Shown: positions 33,973 through 42,432, numbered from the stretch's first letter. The stretch: DNA of 64,000 nt from Marinihelvus fidelis (GCF_008725655.1 NZ_VYXP01000005.1:144208-208207); one strand, 5' to 3'. The notes: generated from the letters alone by a model not told the origin. Translations and numbers: made by a program.

Positions 33973-34902
33973 ATGGTCTCGCCTGAACCCTTCCCGCAGC
34001 ACGCGGGCGCGGCGATGTCGTTTGCGCTCGATGACGCCAGCCCCGGCACCGAGTTTGCGCGGTTCGATTTTCGCCCCGGCGCGCGGCCTGGCGATGGCGT
34101 CTTTACCGTCGACATGGCGCACCTGGCCGGGCCCCGCATCGAATCGTGGACCAGCGCTGATGCCGGCAACCTGCTGTTCGTCGAACTGCGCGCGGCACCC
34201 GGGGAAGACATCATGGCCGCCGCCGAGCGCCTCTACCGGGAGCTGTTCCGGCACCTTGACGAACGCGGCTTCCGCCACATCATCAAGGCCTGGAATCACG
34301 TCCCCGATATCAACCACGGCGAGGGTGACGACGAGATTTACAAGCGCTTTTGCCTGGGCCGTGCCCGCGCCATCGACGCCGCCTACGCCGACCGGCCAAT
34401 GCCCGCCGGCACCGGGGTGGGGTTCAGCGCCGACGCCGGCCTGCAGGTACAGGCGCTGGCCAGCCGCGAGGCGCCGCTGTACATCGAGAACCCGCGCCAG
34501 GTGAGCGCCTTCGAATACCCGCGCCAGTATGGCCCGCGCAGCCCGTCCTTCAGCCGCGCCGTGGTGGCCGGACCGGGCCGGGACCGGCTGTTCGTATCCG
34601 GTACCGCCGCGATTGTCGGGCACCAGTCGAAGCACGCCGACTGCCTGGTTTCACAGGTGGAGGAAACCCTGCGCAACTGGCAGAGCCTGTTCGCGGCCTG
34701 CACGACGGCCACGGGACTGAAAGCGGGCTTCGACCAAGGCGGCGCCTACCGCGTCTACCTGCGCCATGCCGATGACCTGGACGATTGCCTGGCCGCGCTG
34801 GCGCGCGGCGGCGTTCCACTGGAAAAGACAACCGTGCTCCGGGCCGACATCTGCCGGCCGGAGCTGTTGTTTGAACTCGACGGGGTGGTCGCGCTTACTT
34901 GA
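33973..34902 (+). CDS. xanB2: XanB2/FkbO-family chorismatase (hydroxybenzoate synthase)
   Basis: The roughly 309-residue protein contains the conserved chorismatase stretch KAWNHVPDINHGEGDDEIYK and a C-terminal YjgF-like half (TTATGLKAGFDQGG, YRVYLRHADDLDDC). XanB2 of Xanthomonas converts chorismate to 3- and 4-hydroxybenzoate, which feed xanthomonadin and ubiquinone synthesis. Its place next to the carrier protein and ligase suggests that it makes the aryl starter here. The start is uncertain: ATG 33973 is chosen because the AT-rich promoter patch lies upstream; 34015 is an alternative. It overlaps the convergent transporter gene by 8 bases. Confidence 0.87.
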   Translation: MVSPEPFPQHAGAAMSFALDDASPGTEFARFDFRPGARPGDGVFTVDMAHLAGPRIESWTSADAGNLLFVELRAAPGEDIMAAAERLYRELFRHLDERGFRHIIKAWNHVPDINHGEGDDEIYKRFCLGRARAIDAAYADRPMPAGTGVGFSADAGLQVQALASREAPLYIENPRQVSAFEYPRQYGPRSPSFSRAVVAGPGRDRLFVSGTAAIVGHQSKHADCLVSQVEETLRNWQSLFAACTTATGLKAGFDQGGAYRVYLRHADDLDDCLAALARGGVPLEKTTVLRADICRPELLFELDGVVALT

Positions 34903-36409
34903 CCCCGTGCATCAGCTTGTTGATGAGCGGTGCGGCGACCAGGTAGACGATACCGAACACCAGGCCCAGCCAGAACAGCTGCATGTAGGTGTCGGAATAC
35001 TGCGCGATGGCCGCGCCCTCGGCCGGGCCATGCCCGCCACCGGACGCGATGGCGGCGATGATGCCGGCCACGTACTGCGCCATGGCGATCGACAGGAACC
35101 AGCCGCCCATGGCCAGCCCCACGTCCTTGTCGTCGGCCAGCTTGGTCACCATCGACAGGCCAATCGGCGAAATGCACAGCTCACCGGTGGTGTGCAGCAG
35201 GTAACAGATCGCCAGGAAAATCCACGGCACCAGGCCGGCCGGGTTCTGCATGTTGTTGATGGCCCAGACCAGCACGAAGAAGCCCAACGCGACCTGGATC
35301 AGGCCGAGCGCGAACTTGCGCGGGATCGACGGGTTCATGCCCAGTTTCTCCAGCCGCGGCCAGATCGCTGCGAACACCGGCGCGAACAGCAGGATATACA
35401 GCGGGTTGGCGGACTGGAATACGCCGAAACCGCCGGCCTGCCAGGACGCGCTGTCCCCGTACATGGGCGTGGAGAATTCGCGCGCGAAGAAGTTCAGCGA
35501 GCTGCCGGCCTGCTCAAACAGCGCCCAGAAACAGGCGTTGGCCAGGAACAGCAGCAGCATGGCGATGTAGCGCTGCAGCTGCACCTTGCCCAGGCGAACG
35601 CCGGAAACGACGAAGTACACGCACAGCCCGGCCATGATGCCGACCAGGATGAAGCCCAGCACGGTGCTGGCTGACAGCAGGAAGTAGCACACCGCCGCCA
35701 GGCCCAGGGCCGCCAGGCCGACCACGAAAAACCGTGTCCAGCTGTCCTTGCCCGGCTCCGGCCGCCCGACCGAACCCAGCGAACCCTTGGCCCATTCCAG
35801 CCACAGCGTCGACAGGATCATGCCGATGCCGGCGGCGAAGAAGCCCCACTTCAGGCCGTACTGGGTGCCGATCCACGCCGAGGTGATGAACGGCGCGATG
35901 AAGGCGCCCAGGTTGATGCCCATGTAGAAGATCGTGAAACCGGAATCACGGCGCACATCGCCCGGTGCATACAACTTGCCGATCATGGCCGAGATATTCG
36001 GCTTGAACAGGCCATTGCCGGCCACCACCAGCGCCAGGCCGATCAGGAACCAGTTCAGGTCCTCGATGGTCAGCACGAACAGGCCGGCGGCCATGATGAT
36101 GGCACCCAACAAAATCGAACGCTGGTAACCCAGCACGCGGTCGGCGACGTAGCCGCCGGCGATACCGGTAGCGTAGACCAGCGCGGTGTAGCCGCCGTAG
36201 ACCAGGCTGGCCTCGGCGTTGGCCTGGTCGCCCAGGTGGCCGAAGAACGTGGTGGCCACGTAAACGGCCAGGATGGCGCGCATGCCGTAAAAGGCGAAGC
36301 GCTCCCACATCTCGATGGTAAACAGTTGCCACAGGGCCTTCGGGTGCCCCAGGAATTCGCCGGCGGGCAGGCCGGGCTGGTGCGGTGTCGTGGATTCGGG
36401 TTGGCTCAC
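34895..36409 (-). CDS. POT/PTR family proton-dependent peptide transporter
   Basis: The 504-residue protein is a major facilitator of the POT family. It shows the early ERFAFYGMRAIL motif (ExxERFxYY type), GGYVADRVLGYQRSI, the PTR2 signature FTIFYMGINLGAFIAPF, and many membrane spans. It imports di- or tripeptides with protons. It is divergent from an M20 peptidase gene across a 159-bp gap, a logical pairing of peptide uptake and cleavage, though shared control is not proven. Confidence 0.93.
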   Translation of the reverse strand: MSQPESTTPHQPGLPAGEFLGHPKALWQLFTIEMWERFAFYGMRAILAVYVATTFFGHLGDQANAEASLVYGGYTALVYATGIAGGYVADRVLGYQRSILLGAIIMAAGLFVLTIEDLNWFLIGLALVVAGNGLFKPNISAMIGKLYAPGDVRRDSGFTIFYMGINLGAFIAPFITSAWIGTQYGLKWGFFAAGIGMILSTLWLEWAKGSLGSVGRPEPGKDSWTRFFVVGLAALGLAAVCYFLLSASTVLGFILVGIMAGLCVYFVVSGVRLGKVQLQRYIAMLLLFLANACFWALFEQAGSSLNFFAREFSTPMYGDSASWQAGGFGVFQSANPLYILLFAPVFAAIWPRLEKLGMNPSIPRKFALGLIQVALGFFVLVWAINNMQNPAGLVPWIFLAICYLLHTTGELCISPIGLSMVTKLADDKDVGLAMGGWFLSIAMAQYVAGIIAAIASGGGHGPAEGAAIAQYSDTYMQLFWLGLVFGIVYLVAAPLINKLMHGVK

Positions 36410-36568
36410 GAATGCTCTCCCTGGAAAGTCTTTTGGAATCGTTATCAGTGTTGGCTATGGAGTTATCCACAGCGAAATCGCGGCAAGCATAACAGAAAGG
36501 CATATGCCGACGGCGCCACGGCCGGCATGCGATAATGGCGCATCCCATCCAATCGAAGCGGTACGCCC

Positions 36569-37993
36569 ATGGACCAGCAAGTCGCCCAGCAGTTTATCGA
36601 CGAAAAATGGAACGACGAGATCACCCCCGAGCTGATCGAGTACATCCGTATTCCCAACAAGTCGCCCCATTTTGACCCCGACTGGGCCGAGCACGGCTAC
36701 ATGGAGCAGGCTGTGCAGCAGATCCATGACTGGTGCGCGAAGCAGGACCTGCCCGGCATGCACATCGAGATCGTCCGCCTGGAGGGCCGCACACCGCTGA
36801 TCTTCATGGATATCCCGGCAACCGGCGGCGGCAGCAACGACGACACGGTGCTGCTCTACGGCCACCTGGACAAGCAGCCGGAAATGACCGGCTGGGCCGA
36901 TGACCTGGGCCCATGGAAGCCGGTCATCAAGGACGACAAGCTCTACGGCCGCGGCGGCGCCGATGACGGTTACTCCGCCTATGCCTCGCTGACCGCGATC
37001 CTGGCGGTGCAGCGCCAGCAGCTGCCGCATACGCGCTGCGTGGTCATCATCGAGGCCTGCGAGGAGTCGGGCAGCTACGACCTGCCGCACTACATCGAGC
37101 ACCTGGAAGACCGCATCGGCCAGCCGTCGCTGGTGGTCTGCCTGGATTCCGGCGCCGGCAACTACGAGCAACTCTGGCTGACCGTGTCGCTGCGCGGCAT
37201 GGCCGCAGGCACCCTGCGCGCCGACGTGCTGGAAGAAGGCGTGCACTCCGGCTATGCCTCGGGCGTGGTGCCGTCCAGCTTCCGTGTGCTGCGCCAGCTG
37301 GTCGCCCGCCTGGAAGACGAGGACACCGGCCAGGTGTTGCCGGACTACCTGCACACCGAGATCCCCGCCGAGCGCCTTCAGCAGACGGAGAAAATGGCCG
37401 AGGCCCTGGGCGATGCGGTCTGGGAAGCCTACCCCTTTGTCAAGGGCGTCGAGCCGCAGGCCGACAACAACGTTGACCGGATTCTGAATCGCACCTGGCG
37501 CCCGGCGCTGTCCTACACGGGTGTCGACGGCATGCCGTCGCTGGCCAATGCCGGCAACGTGCTGCGCCCGCACACCAGCCTGAAACTGTCGATGCGCCTG
37601 CCGCCCACCGTGGACGGCGAAGAGGCCACGCGGCAGATGAAGACGACGCTGGAGGCAAACCCGCCCCACAACGCGAAGGTTGAGTTCGAAGCCGACCAGG
37701 CCGCCACCGGCTGGACCGCGCCGGACGTTGCCCCGTGGCTGCACGAGTCGCTGGAACGCGCCTCGCAGGCCGCTTACGGCAAGGGCGTGATGTACATGGG
37801 CGAGGGTGGCACGATTCCGTTCATGGCTATGCTCGGCGATGCCTACCCGGAGGCGCAGTTCATGATCACCGGCGTGCTGGGGCCCAAGTCCAACGCCCAC
37901 GGCCCGAACGAGTTCCTGCACCTGCCGTTCGTCAAGAAGCTGACCACCTGCGTGGCGCGGGTCCTGGTGGACCACGCCAACCGCGGCCAATGA
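36569..37993 (+). CDS. M20 family metallopeptidase
   Basis: This 474-residue enzyme has the M20 zinc-site motifs: LLYGHLDKQPE with the first metal His and catalytic Asp, GRGGADDGYSAY with the bridging Asp, and IIEACEESGS with the Glu general base and metal Glu. A dimerisation domain is inserted in the middle, and a late His lies in LGPKSNAHGPNE. It resembles dipeptidase and carnosinase-like members. A GATAAT near 36530 could be the -10 box. It overlaps the SRPBCC gene by ATGA. Confidence 0.92.
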   Translation: MDQQVAQQFIDEKWNDEITPELIEYIRIPNKSPHFDPDWAEHGYMEQAVQQIHDWCAKQDLPGMHIEIVRLEGRTPLIFMDIPATGGGSNDDTVLLYGHLDKQPEMTGWADDLGPWKPVIKDDKLYGRGGADDGYSAYASLTAILAVQRQQLPHTRCVVIIEACEESGSYDLPHYIEHLEDRIGQPSLVVCLDSGAGNYEQLWLTVSLRGMAAGTLRADVLEEGVHSGYASGVVPSSFRVLRQLVARLEDEDTGQVLPDYLHTEIPAERLQQTEKMAEALGDAVWEAYPFVKGVEPQADNNVDRILNRTWRPALSYTGVDGMPSLANAGNVLRPHTSLKLSMRLPPTVDGEEATRQMKTTLEANPPHNAKVEFEADQAATGWTAPDVAPWLHESLERASQAAYGKGVMYMGEGGTIPFMAMLGDAYPEAQFMITGVLGPKSNAHGPNEFLHLPFVKKLTTCVARVLVDHANRGQ

Positions 37994-38580
37994 TGGCCAG
38001 CCGTCGCAAAACGATCCGACCGCATCTTGGCCCGGCACGGCTGGCCGGCCTGCTCGCCGCCATGCTGCTGGCCCCGGCCATGGCCGCCGCCGAGGTCACG
38101 TCAACGGATGCCAACGGCTTTGGCATCGTGCAGCAACGCAACCTGCCCGGTGTGACGCCGCAGCAGGCCTGGGCCGCGATGACCCGGCGCGTGGGCAGCT
38201 GGTGGGATCCATCCCACACCTGGAGCGGTGACGCGTCGAAGCTGAACCTCGAGGCCAAGCCCGACGGCTGCTTCTGCGAGTGGCTGCCCAACGGTGGCTG
38301 GGCCGAGCACATGCGGGTCGTTTATCTGGTACCCGGCCAGAGCCTGCGCCTGCGCGGTGGCCTTGGGCCGCTGATGGAGCTGGGGTTGAGCGGCACCATG
38401 ACCTGGCGCGTCAGCGCCAGGGAAACCTCGGGTGACACCGCGGCCGGCACCCTGGTCGAATGGCGCTACATCGTCAGCGGCCACCGGCCGGAAGGCTTTG
38501 CCGACCTGGCGCCCGCAGTCGACGGCGTGCTGGGCCAGCAACTGGACCGCCTGGCGGACTCGCTGGCCAGCCAGCCCTAG
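37990..38580 (+). CDS. Exported SRPBCC-like protein
   Basis: The 196-residue protein has a basic N-terminus and signal peptide (LAGLLAAMLLAPAMAAA), followed by a START/SRPBCC-type pattern: an N-terminal strand, RRVGSWWDPSHTWSGD, alternating strands and a long C-terminal helix (DGVLGQQLDRLADSL). The family binds hydrophobic ligands; function here is unknown. The first ATG at 37990 overlaps the peptidase stop and is followed by another ATG, so either could start. The overlap makes cotranscription with the peptidase likely. Confidence 0.8.
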   Translation: MMASRRKTIRPHLGPARLAGLLAAMLLAPAMAAAEVTSTDANGFGIVQQRNLPGVTPQQAWAAMTRRVGSWWDPSHTWSGDASKLNLEAKPDGCFCEWLPNGGWAEHMRVVYLVPGQSLRLRGGLGPLMELGLSGTMTWRVSARETSGDTAAGTLVEWRYIVSGHRPEGFADLAPAVDGVLGQQLDRLADSLASQP

Positions 38581-38593
38581 GCGCAGCCACGGT

Positions 38594-39625
38594 TTAGCCT
38601 GCCGGCGGCCCGTTCTTCAATGTCGACCCCCGGTCACCGGTCAAGGGCACCCAGAGCTGGTCGGTGAACCAGCCGCGGCGGTCGCGGAAATCCGCAGCCA
38701 CGCGAAAACCGGACCGCGTTGACAGGTCGGCGATCATCGCGTCGTCATACTTCTGGGAAATCTCCATGAACACGCGTTCACCCTGGGCGAATGTGAAGTC
38801 GCGTTCCAATGCCGCGATCGGGACGCGCTGGTCACGCAGGCTGCGCAGCCAGCTGCGCGCCGCCCCGGTCGCCGGGTCATATTCCGGCGCGTGCTCAAAA
38901 CCCGCCGGGTCAAACTCGCCGCCAAGCTCGTGGTTGATGCGCGCAAGCAGGTTCAGGTTGAACGCCGCCGTCACGCCGGCCGCGTCATTGTAGGCCGCGC
39001 GGATAATCGCCGGGTCCTTCTTCAGGTCCAGCCCGATCAACAGGGCGTCCCGCGGCCCCATGGCGCGGCGGAGAAGCGACAGGAAGCCGACCGCGCCCTC
39101 GTCACCAAAATTGCCCAGGTTTGAGCCCATGAACGCGAACACCCGTCGTTGCTCACCCGGCACCAGGTCTTCAAGCCAGGCCATGTAATTAACCGCCATT
39201 GGGCGCAGTTCCAGCCACGGCCGGCCCGGCCGCAGGCGCCCGGCCAGCTGGTCCAGCACCGCCGCGGAAATATCGACCGGGCGATAGGAAAAATCCGCGC
39301 CGTTGGCCTGCAGGGCGTCCAGCAAGTAGCGGATCTTGCTGCCATCGCCGGAACCCAACTCAACCAGCTCAAACGGCTCATCGGTCGCCATCGCGGTGGC
39401 CATGGGCTCGCCCTGCTCGCGCAGGATCTCAAGCTCGCAGTCGGTCAGGTAATACTCCGGCGACGCCATGATGGCCTGGAACAGTTCGTCCCCACGTTCA
39501 TCATAGAAATAGCGCGACATCAGGCGTTTTGGCGTGGCCGAGAGCCCGGCCAGCACGTCACGCGCGAATGCGCTGTCATTCAATACGTCCGAATCGTTCA
39601 AGAGGCCCCCCCGAACCCGGTTCAT
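38594..39625 (-). CDS. egtD: EgtD-like histidine N-alpha-methyltransferase
   Basis: The 343-residue SAM-dependent methyltransferase matches EgtD: N-terminal PKRLMSRYFYDERGDELFQ, YYLTDCELEIL, the SAM loop ELGSGDGSKIRYLLDAL, FMGSNLGNF and a C-terminal ISQKYD motif. EgtD trimethylates histidine to hercynine, the first step to ergothioneine. No egtB or other ergothioneine gene is adjacent. ATG 39625 is chosen because it overlaps the CDF transporter stop by ATGA; an earlier start at 39652 would extend into that gene. Confidence 0.85.
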   Translation of the reverse strand: MNRVRGGLLNDSDVLNDSAFARDVLAGLSATPKRLMSRYFYDERGDELFQAIMASPEYYLTDCELEILREQGEPMATAMATDEPFELVELGSGDGSKIRYLLDALQANGADFSYRPVDISAAVLDQLAGRLRPGRPWLELRPMAVNYMAWLEDLVPGEQRRVFAFMGSNLGNFGDEGAVGFLSLLRRAMGPRDALLIGLDLKKDPAIIRAAYNDAAGVTAAFNLNLLARINHELGGEFDPAGFEHAPEYDPATGAARSWLRSLRDQRVPIAALERDFTFAQGERVFMEISQKYDDAMIADLSTRSGFRVAADFRDRRGWFTDQLWVPLTGDRGSTLKNGPPAG

Positions 39626-40536
39626 TCCGCGCAGTGTGTCGCCTGGTGACAATCGTCAACCCGCGCGACGTGCTCCACCTGCAGCGTGGCGTGATGAATT
39701 CCGAAGCGCTCGGCCAGGCCCGAGGTCACTTCGTGGATAAAGCCGTCATCCCGCGGCACCGGGTCCATGACCAGGTGCGCGGTCAGGGCCGTATCGGTCG
39801 TGCTCATGCCCCAGATATGCAGGTCGTGCAGGTCGACCACGCCCGGCCGGTCGCGCAACCAGTCACGCACGGCGCCGGGGTCGATATCCCGTGGCACGCC
39901 GTCCACGGCCAGGTTCAGCGAGTCGCGCAGCAGGCCCCAGGTCGACAGGAAGATCACCACGGCGATGGCCAGGCTGATGACCGGATCCACCCAGTGCCAG
40001 CTGAAGGCCAGGATCAGGCCACCCGAAATCACCACGCCCACCGACACCACGGCGTCCGCGGCCATGTGCAGGAACGCGCCCCGGATGTTCAGGTCGTGAT
40101 CATTGCCGGAAATGAACATCAGCGCCGTCAGCGTGTTGATGATGACGCCAATTGCAGCCACGACCACGATGGTCAGGCCCGCGGGGGCCGCCGGGGCCAT
40201 TATCCGCTGCACCGCCTCCCAGGCGATCGCGCCCACCGCGCCCAGCAGCAGCATGGCGCTGCCCAGGCTGGCCAGGATGGTCGCGCGGGAGTACCCATAA
40301 GTGCGCCGCAGTGAGGGCGTCCGCTCTGCCAGCGCATTCGCGCCCCAGGCCAGCAGCAGGCCGAGCACGTCACCCAGGTTGTGCCCAGCGTCGGTGAGCA
40401 GCGCCAGCGAATCGGCCTTCCAGCCGAACCAGGCCTCGACGGCGACAAATACCAGGTTCAGCGATACGCCGATGGCAAACGCCCGGTTGTAGTCGGGCGC
40501 GTGATGATGGTGATGATGCGCGGTGGCGCGATTCAT
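39622..40536 (-). CDS. Cation diffusion facilitator (Zn/Co exporter type)
   Basis: The 304-residue protein begins with a histidine tract (residues 7-12, six His in a row) and has the six-span CDF layout. The two metal-site pairs are HNLGD in span 2 and HMAAD in span 5, the His/Asp arrangement of zinc-transporting ZitB/CzcD-like members. A cytosolic C-terminal domain follows. It sits between EgtD-like and GDT1-like genes on the same strand with tight spacing, so metal efflux may be co-expressed with them. Confidence 0.9.
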   Translation of the reverse strand: MNRATAHHHHHHAPDYNRAFAIGVSLNLVFVAVEAWFGWKADSLALLTDAGHNLGDVLGLLLAWGANALAERTPSLRRTYGYSRATILASLGSAMLLLGAVGAIAWEAVQRIMAPAAPAGLTIVVVAAIGVIINTLTALMFISGNDHDLNIRGAFLHMAADAVVSVGVVISGGLILAFSWHWVDPVISLAIAVVIFLSTWGLLRDSLNLAVDGVPRDIDPGAVRDWLRDRPGVVDLHDLHIWGMSTTDTALTAHLVMDPVPRDDGFIHEVTSGLAERFGIHHATLQVEHVARVDDCHQATHCAE

Positions 40537-40548
40537 GCCGGACGTGGC

Positions 40549-40836
40549 TCAGGCGCCGCCGTGGATGGCCTGCCACAGCACCCAGGCGCCGATGACGATA
40601 AATCCGGAGCCGGCCAGCAGGGACATGATCCGCGGATTAATCACCTCGGACAGCACCGCGCCCGCCGCCACGCCGATCGCCGAGGTCAGCACCAGTGCCG
40701 CCGCAGCGCCAAGGAAAACCGTCCAGCGGCTGACATCACGGTCGGCCGCGAACAGCATGGTCACCAGCTGTGTCTTGTCCGCCATTTCGGCGATAAAGAC
40801 ACTGGCGAAAACAGTGGCGAGCAGTTTCCATTCCAT
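40549..40836 (-). CDS. GDT1/TMEM165 (UPF0016) family single-domain membrane protein
   Basis: The 95-residue protein has one copy of the family motif, FIAEMADKTQLVTML (E-x-G/A-D-K/R-T/S), and three hydrophobic segments. Family members carry Mn or Ca in exchange for protons. Proteins with two repeats are usual; a single-repeat form probably dimerises. The ATG at 40836 gives the conserved start; the longer frame upstream is not supported. It precedes the CDF gene by 12 bases, so the two form an operon related to metal ions. Confidence 0.82.
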   Translation of the reverse strand: MEWKLLATVFASVFIAEMADKTQLVTMLFAADRDVSRWTVFLGAAAALVLTSAIGVAAGAVLSEVINPRIMSLLAGSGFIVIGAWVLWQAIHGGA

Positions 40837-40952
40837 CTCGTTGCAGCTCCCTCGATTGATGCCGTCATTGTACGCAATCGTGCCCCGCGCCGATTGATTC
40901 GTCCGCCATGCGCGCCGATACTTCACCTTTCTTCCCCGCTGCGGAATGTTCC

Positions 40953-41885
40953 ATGAGCGATACGCTGAAAGTCTGGTTTAACGGCGCCCTGCGCGACCTC
41001 GAAGAATGCAATGTCAGCATTCGATCCCACGCCCTGCATTACGGCTCCTCCGTGTTCGAGGGCGTCCGCGTGTATCGCACCCATCGCGGCCCCTGCGCAT
41101 TCCGCCTGAACGACCACCTGAAACGCTTCTTCTGGTCGGCCAGCATCTATCGCATCCCCATGAAGTATTCGTTCGAGGCGATTCACGAAGCCTGCATGGC
41201 CACTGTACGCGCCAATGGTTACGAGTCCGCATACCTGCGGCCGGTCGCGTTTCGCGGCGACTGCGGCCTGGGCGTGATGCCGGGTGACATGAACGTGGTC
41301 GAGACCGCCATCATTCCCGCCGAATGGGGCACATACCTGGGTGAAGGTGTGCTCGAGCGCGGCGTCGAGGTCTGCGTCAGCTCGTGGCAACGCGTGGCGC
41401 CCAACACCATCCCTGCCGGCGCCAAGGCGGGCGGCAACTACCTGTCCAGCTTCCTGATCGTCACCGAGGCGAAGGACCGCGGGTTCACCGAGGGCATCGC
41501 CCTGGGCGCCGACGGCCTGGTCAGTGAGGGTTCCGGCGAGAACGTGTTTGTCATCAACGACGGCCGAATCCTGACGCCGCCGGTATCCGCCTCGATCCTG
41601 GGCGGCATCACCCGCGACACGGCCATCAAGCTGGCGCGCAAGCTGGGCTATGAGCTGGTCGAGCAGTCCATCTCCCGCGAGCAGCTGTACGCCGCCGACG
41701 AGATTTTCTTTACCGGCACCGCCGTGGAGATCACCCCCGTACGCAAGGTCGACCACCTGCTGATCGGTGACGGCACCCGCGGCCCGGTCACGACCGCGGT
41801 ACAGGACGCCTTCTTCGGCCTGTTCGACGGCCGTACCGAGGATGAGTGGGGCTGGCTGGAGCCGGTCGGCAGCAACGCCGACTGA
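40953..41885 (+). CDS. ilvE: Branched-chain amino acid aminotransferase
   Basis: The 310-residue class IV aminotransferase performs the last step of Ile, Leu and Val synthesis. Visible signatures are HYGSSVFEGVR, the PLP lysine in AGAKAGGNYLSS, and the GLVSEGSGENVFVI and GGITRDTAI phosphate-binding blocks. ATG 40953 is chosen because it gives the standard N-terminus (VWFNGALRDLEECNVSIRSH). It is divergent from the GDT1-like gene. A hairpin follows its stop at 41903-41932. Confidence 0.95.
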   Translation: MSDTLKVWFNGALRDLEECNVSIRSHALHYGSSVFEGVRVYRTHRGPCAFRLNDHLKRFFWSASIYRIPMKYSFEAIHEACMATVRANGYESAYLRPVAFRGDCGLGVMPGDMNVVETAIIPAEWGTYLGEGVLERGVEVCVSSWQRVAPNTIPAGAKAGGNYLSSFLIVTEAKDRGFTEGIALGADGLVSEGSGENVFVINDGRILTPPVSASILGGITRDTAIKLARKLGYELVEQSISREQLYAADEIFFTGTAVEITPVRKVDHLLIGDGTRGPVTTAVQDAFFGLFDGRTEDEWGWLEPVGSNAD

Positions 41886-41902
41886 ATTCGGCGACAATTC
41901 CC

Positions 41903-41932
41903 GCCCCGGCTGACAATTTTTGTCACCGGGGC
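41903..41932. promoter_or_regulatory. Long dyad between ilvE and the sigma-54 promoter
   Basis: GCCCCGG + TGACAA (41903-41916, one extra C between) is repeated inverted as TTGTCA + CCGGGGC (41920-41932) around a TTT loop. It may be the ilvE terminator, although no T tract follows. It also lies about 130-145 bp before the start predicted from the sigma-54 promoter, where an enhancer-binding protein site with core TGACAATTTTTGTCA would be expected. Confidence 0.5.
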
Positions 41933-42035
41933 AACACAAAACGGCAACTTTCCGGTTTTCCGCGCACCAACCGCCCCTGCCCCAAAATGGCGCATCGCCC
42001 TGTTTTAGCACGTTTTTAGCCCTAACCACGCATTG

Positions 42036-42051
42036 TGGCACACTTATTGCT
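42036..42051 (+). promoter_or_regulatory. Sigma-54 (-24/-12) promoter
   Basis: TGGCACACTTATTGCT matches the RpoN consensus TGGCAC-N5-TTGCW at every conserved position, with GG and GC at the right spacing. No gene starts downstream on this strand for more than 2 kb apart from minus-strand genes, so the promoter probably serves the structured noncoding interval ending at 42432. Confidence 0.75.
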
Positions 42052-42061
42052 TTAAACCTAT

Positions 42062-42432
42062 CCGCTAGGCACCGAAGCCTGACCAACGACAGGCAACGGT
42101 ACTTAAAAGCTGAAGGGAAGAGGCTGTTTCCCGTAAACACGGCTCCTTGGTTGCTGAGCCCGCCACGCAGGCTATCCGCTGGTCTGCAGGCACACGGGAT
42201 AAAACAAACATCTTGTCTGTGGAAAGGAATCCGCAAGTCAGTAACGCGGAAGCAGAGAAGGGGTAGCCACCCGACAGTCGCCCCGAATTTTGGTTTTAGC
42301 TTGGGGGAAGTCGAGGTCGGACGGTAAGGGGATCGTCTGTAGATCACGGCCTAGGGGAAACGTGGAGTGAGATGCCAGTCGTAACTCCACGATTTGGAAA
42401 AGACCCGCGGATGCCGGGTCTTTTCTTTTTTT
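42062..42432 (+). ncRNA. Candidate sigma-54-driven structured ncRNA of about 370 nt
   Basis: Between the sigma-54 promoter and an intrinsic terminator there is no credible coding frame, but there are many short perfect stems: GGGAA/TTCCC (42115-42119/42128-42132), GGCTC/GAGCC (42141-42145/42156-42160), TCCGC/GCGGA (42230-42234/42246-42250), CCGAC/GTCGG (42271-42275/42316-42320) and CGTGGAG/CTCCACG (42361-42367/42385-42391). I do not recognise it as RNase P RNA, tmRNA, 6S, SRP RNA or a known riboswitch. The start is predicted from promoter spacing only. It occupies most of the 674-bp gap between ilvE and the next gene; 42433-42559 shows nothing further. Confidence 0.6.
42397..42432 (+). terminator. 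Strong intrinsic terminator of the candidate ncRNA
   Basis: GAAAAGACCC (42397-42406) pairs perfectly with GGGTCTTTTC (42416-42425) around a 9-base loop and is followed by seven T (42426-42432). Confidence 0.9.

Noticed and set aside
36455..38038. 527-residue frame antisense to the M20 peptidase
   Set aside because: Shadow; the plus-strand frame contains the complete M20 metal site.
42157..42290. Resemblance to a cobalamin riboswitch in the candidate ncRNA
   Set aside because: Isolated GCCAC-like bases only; the core conserved blocks are missing and no vitamin B12-related gene follows.
41920..42327. 135-residue frame in the ilvE downstream gap
   Set aside because: It begins before the sigma-54 promoter, has no ribosome site or family features, and conflicts with the hairpin-rich structure.
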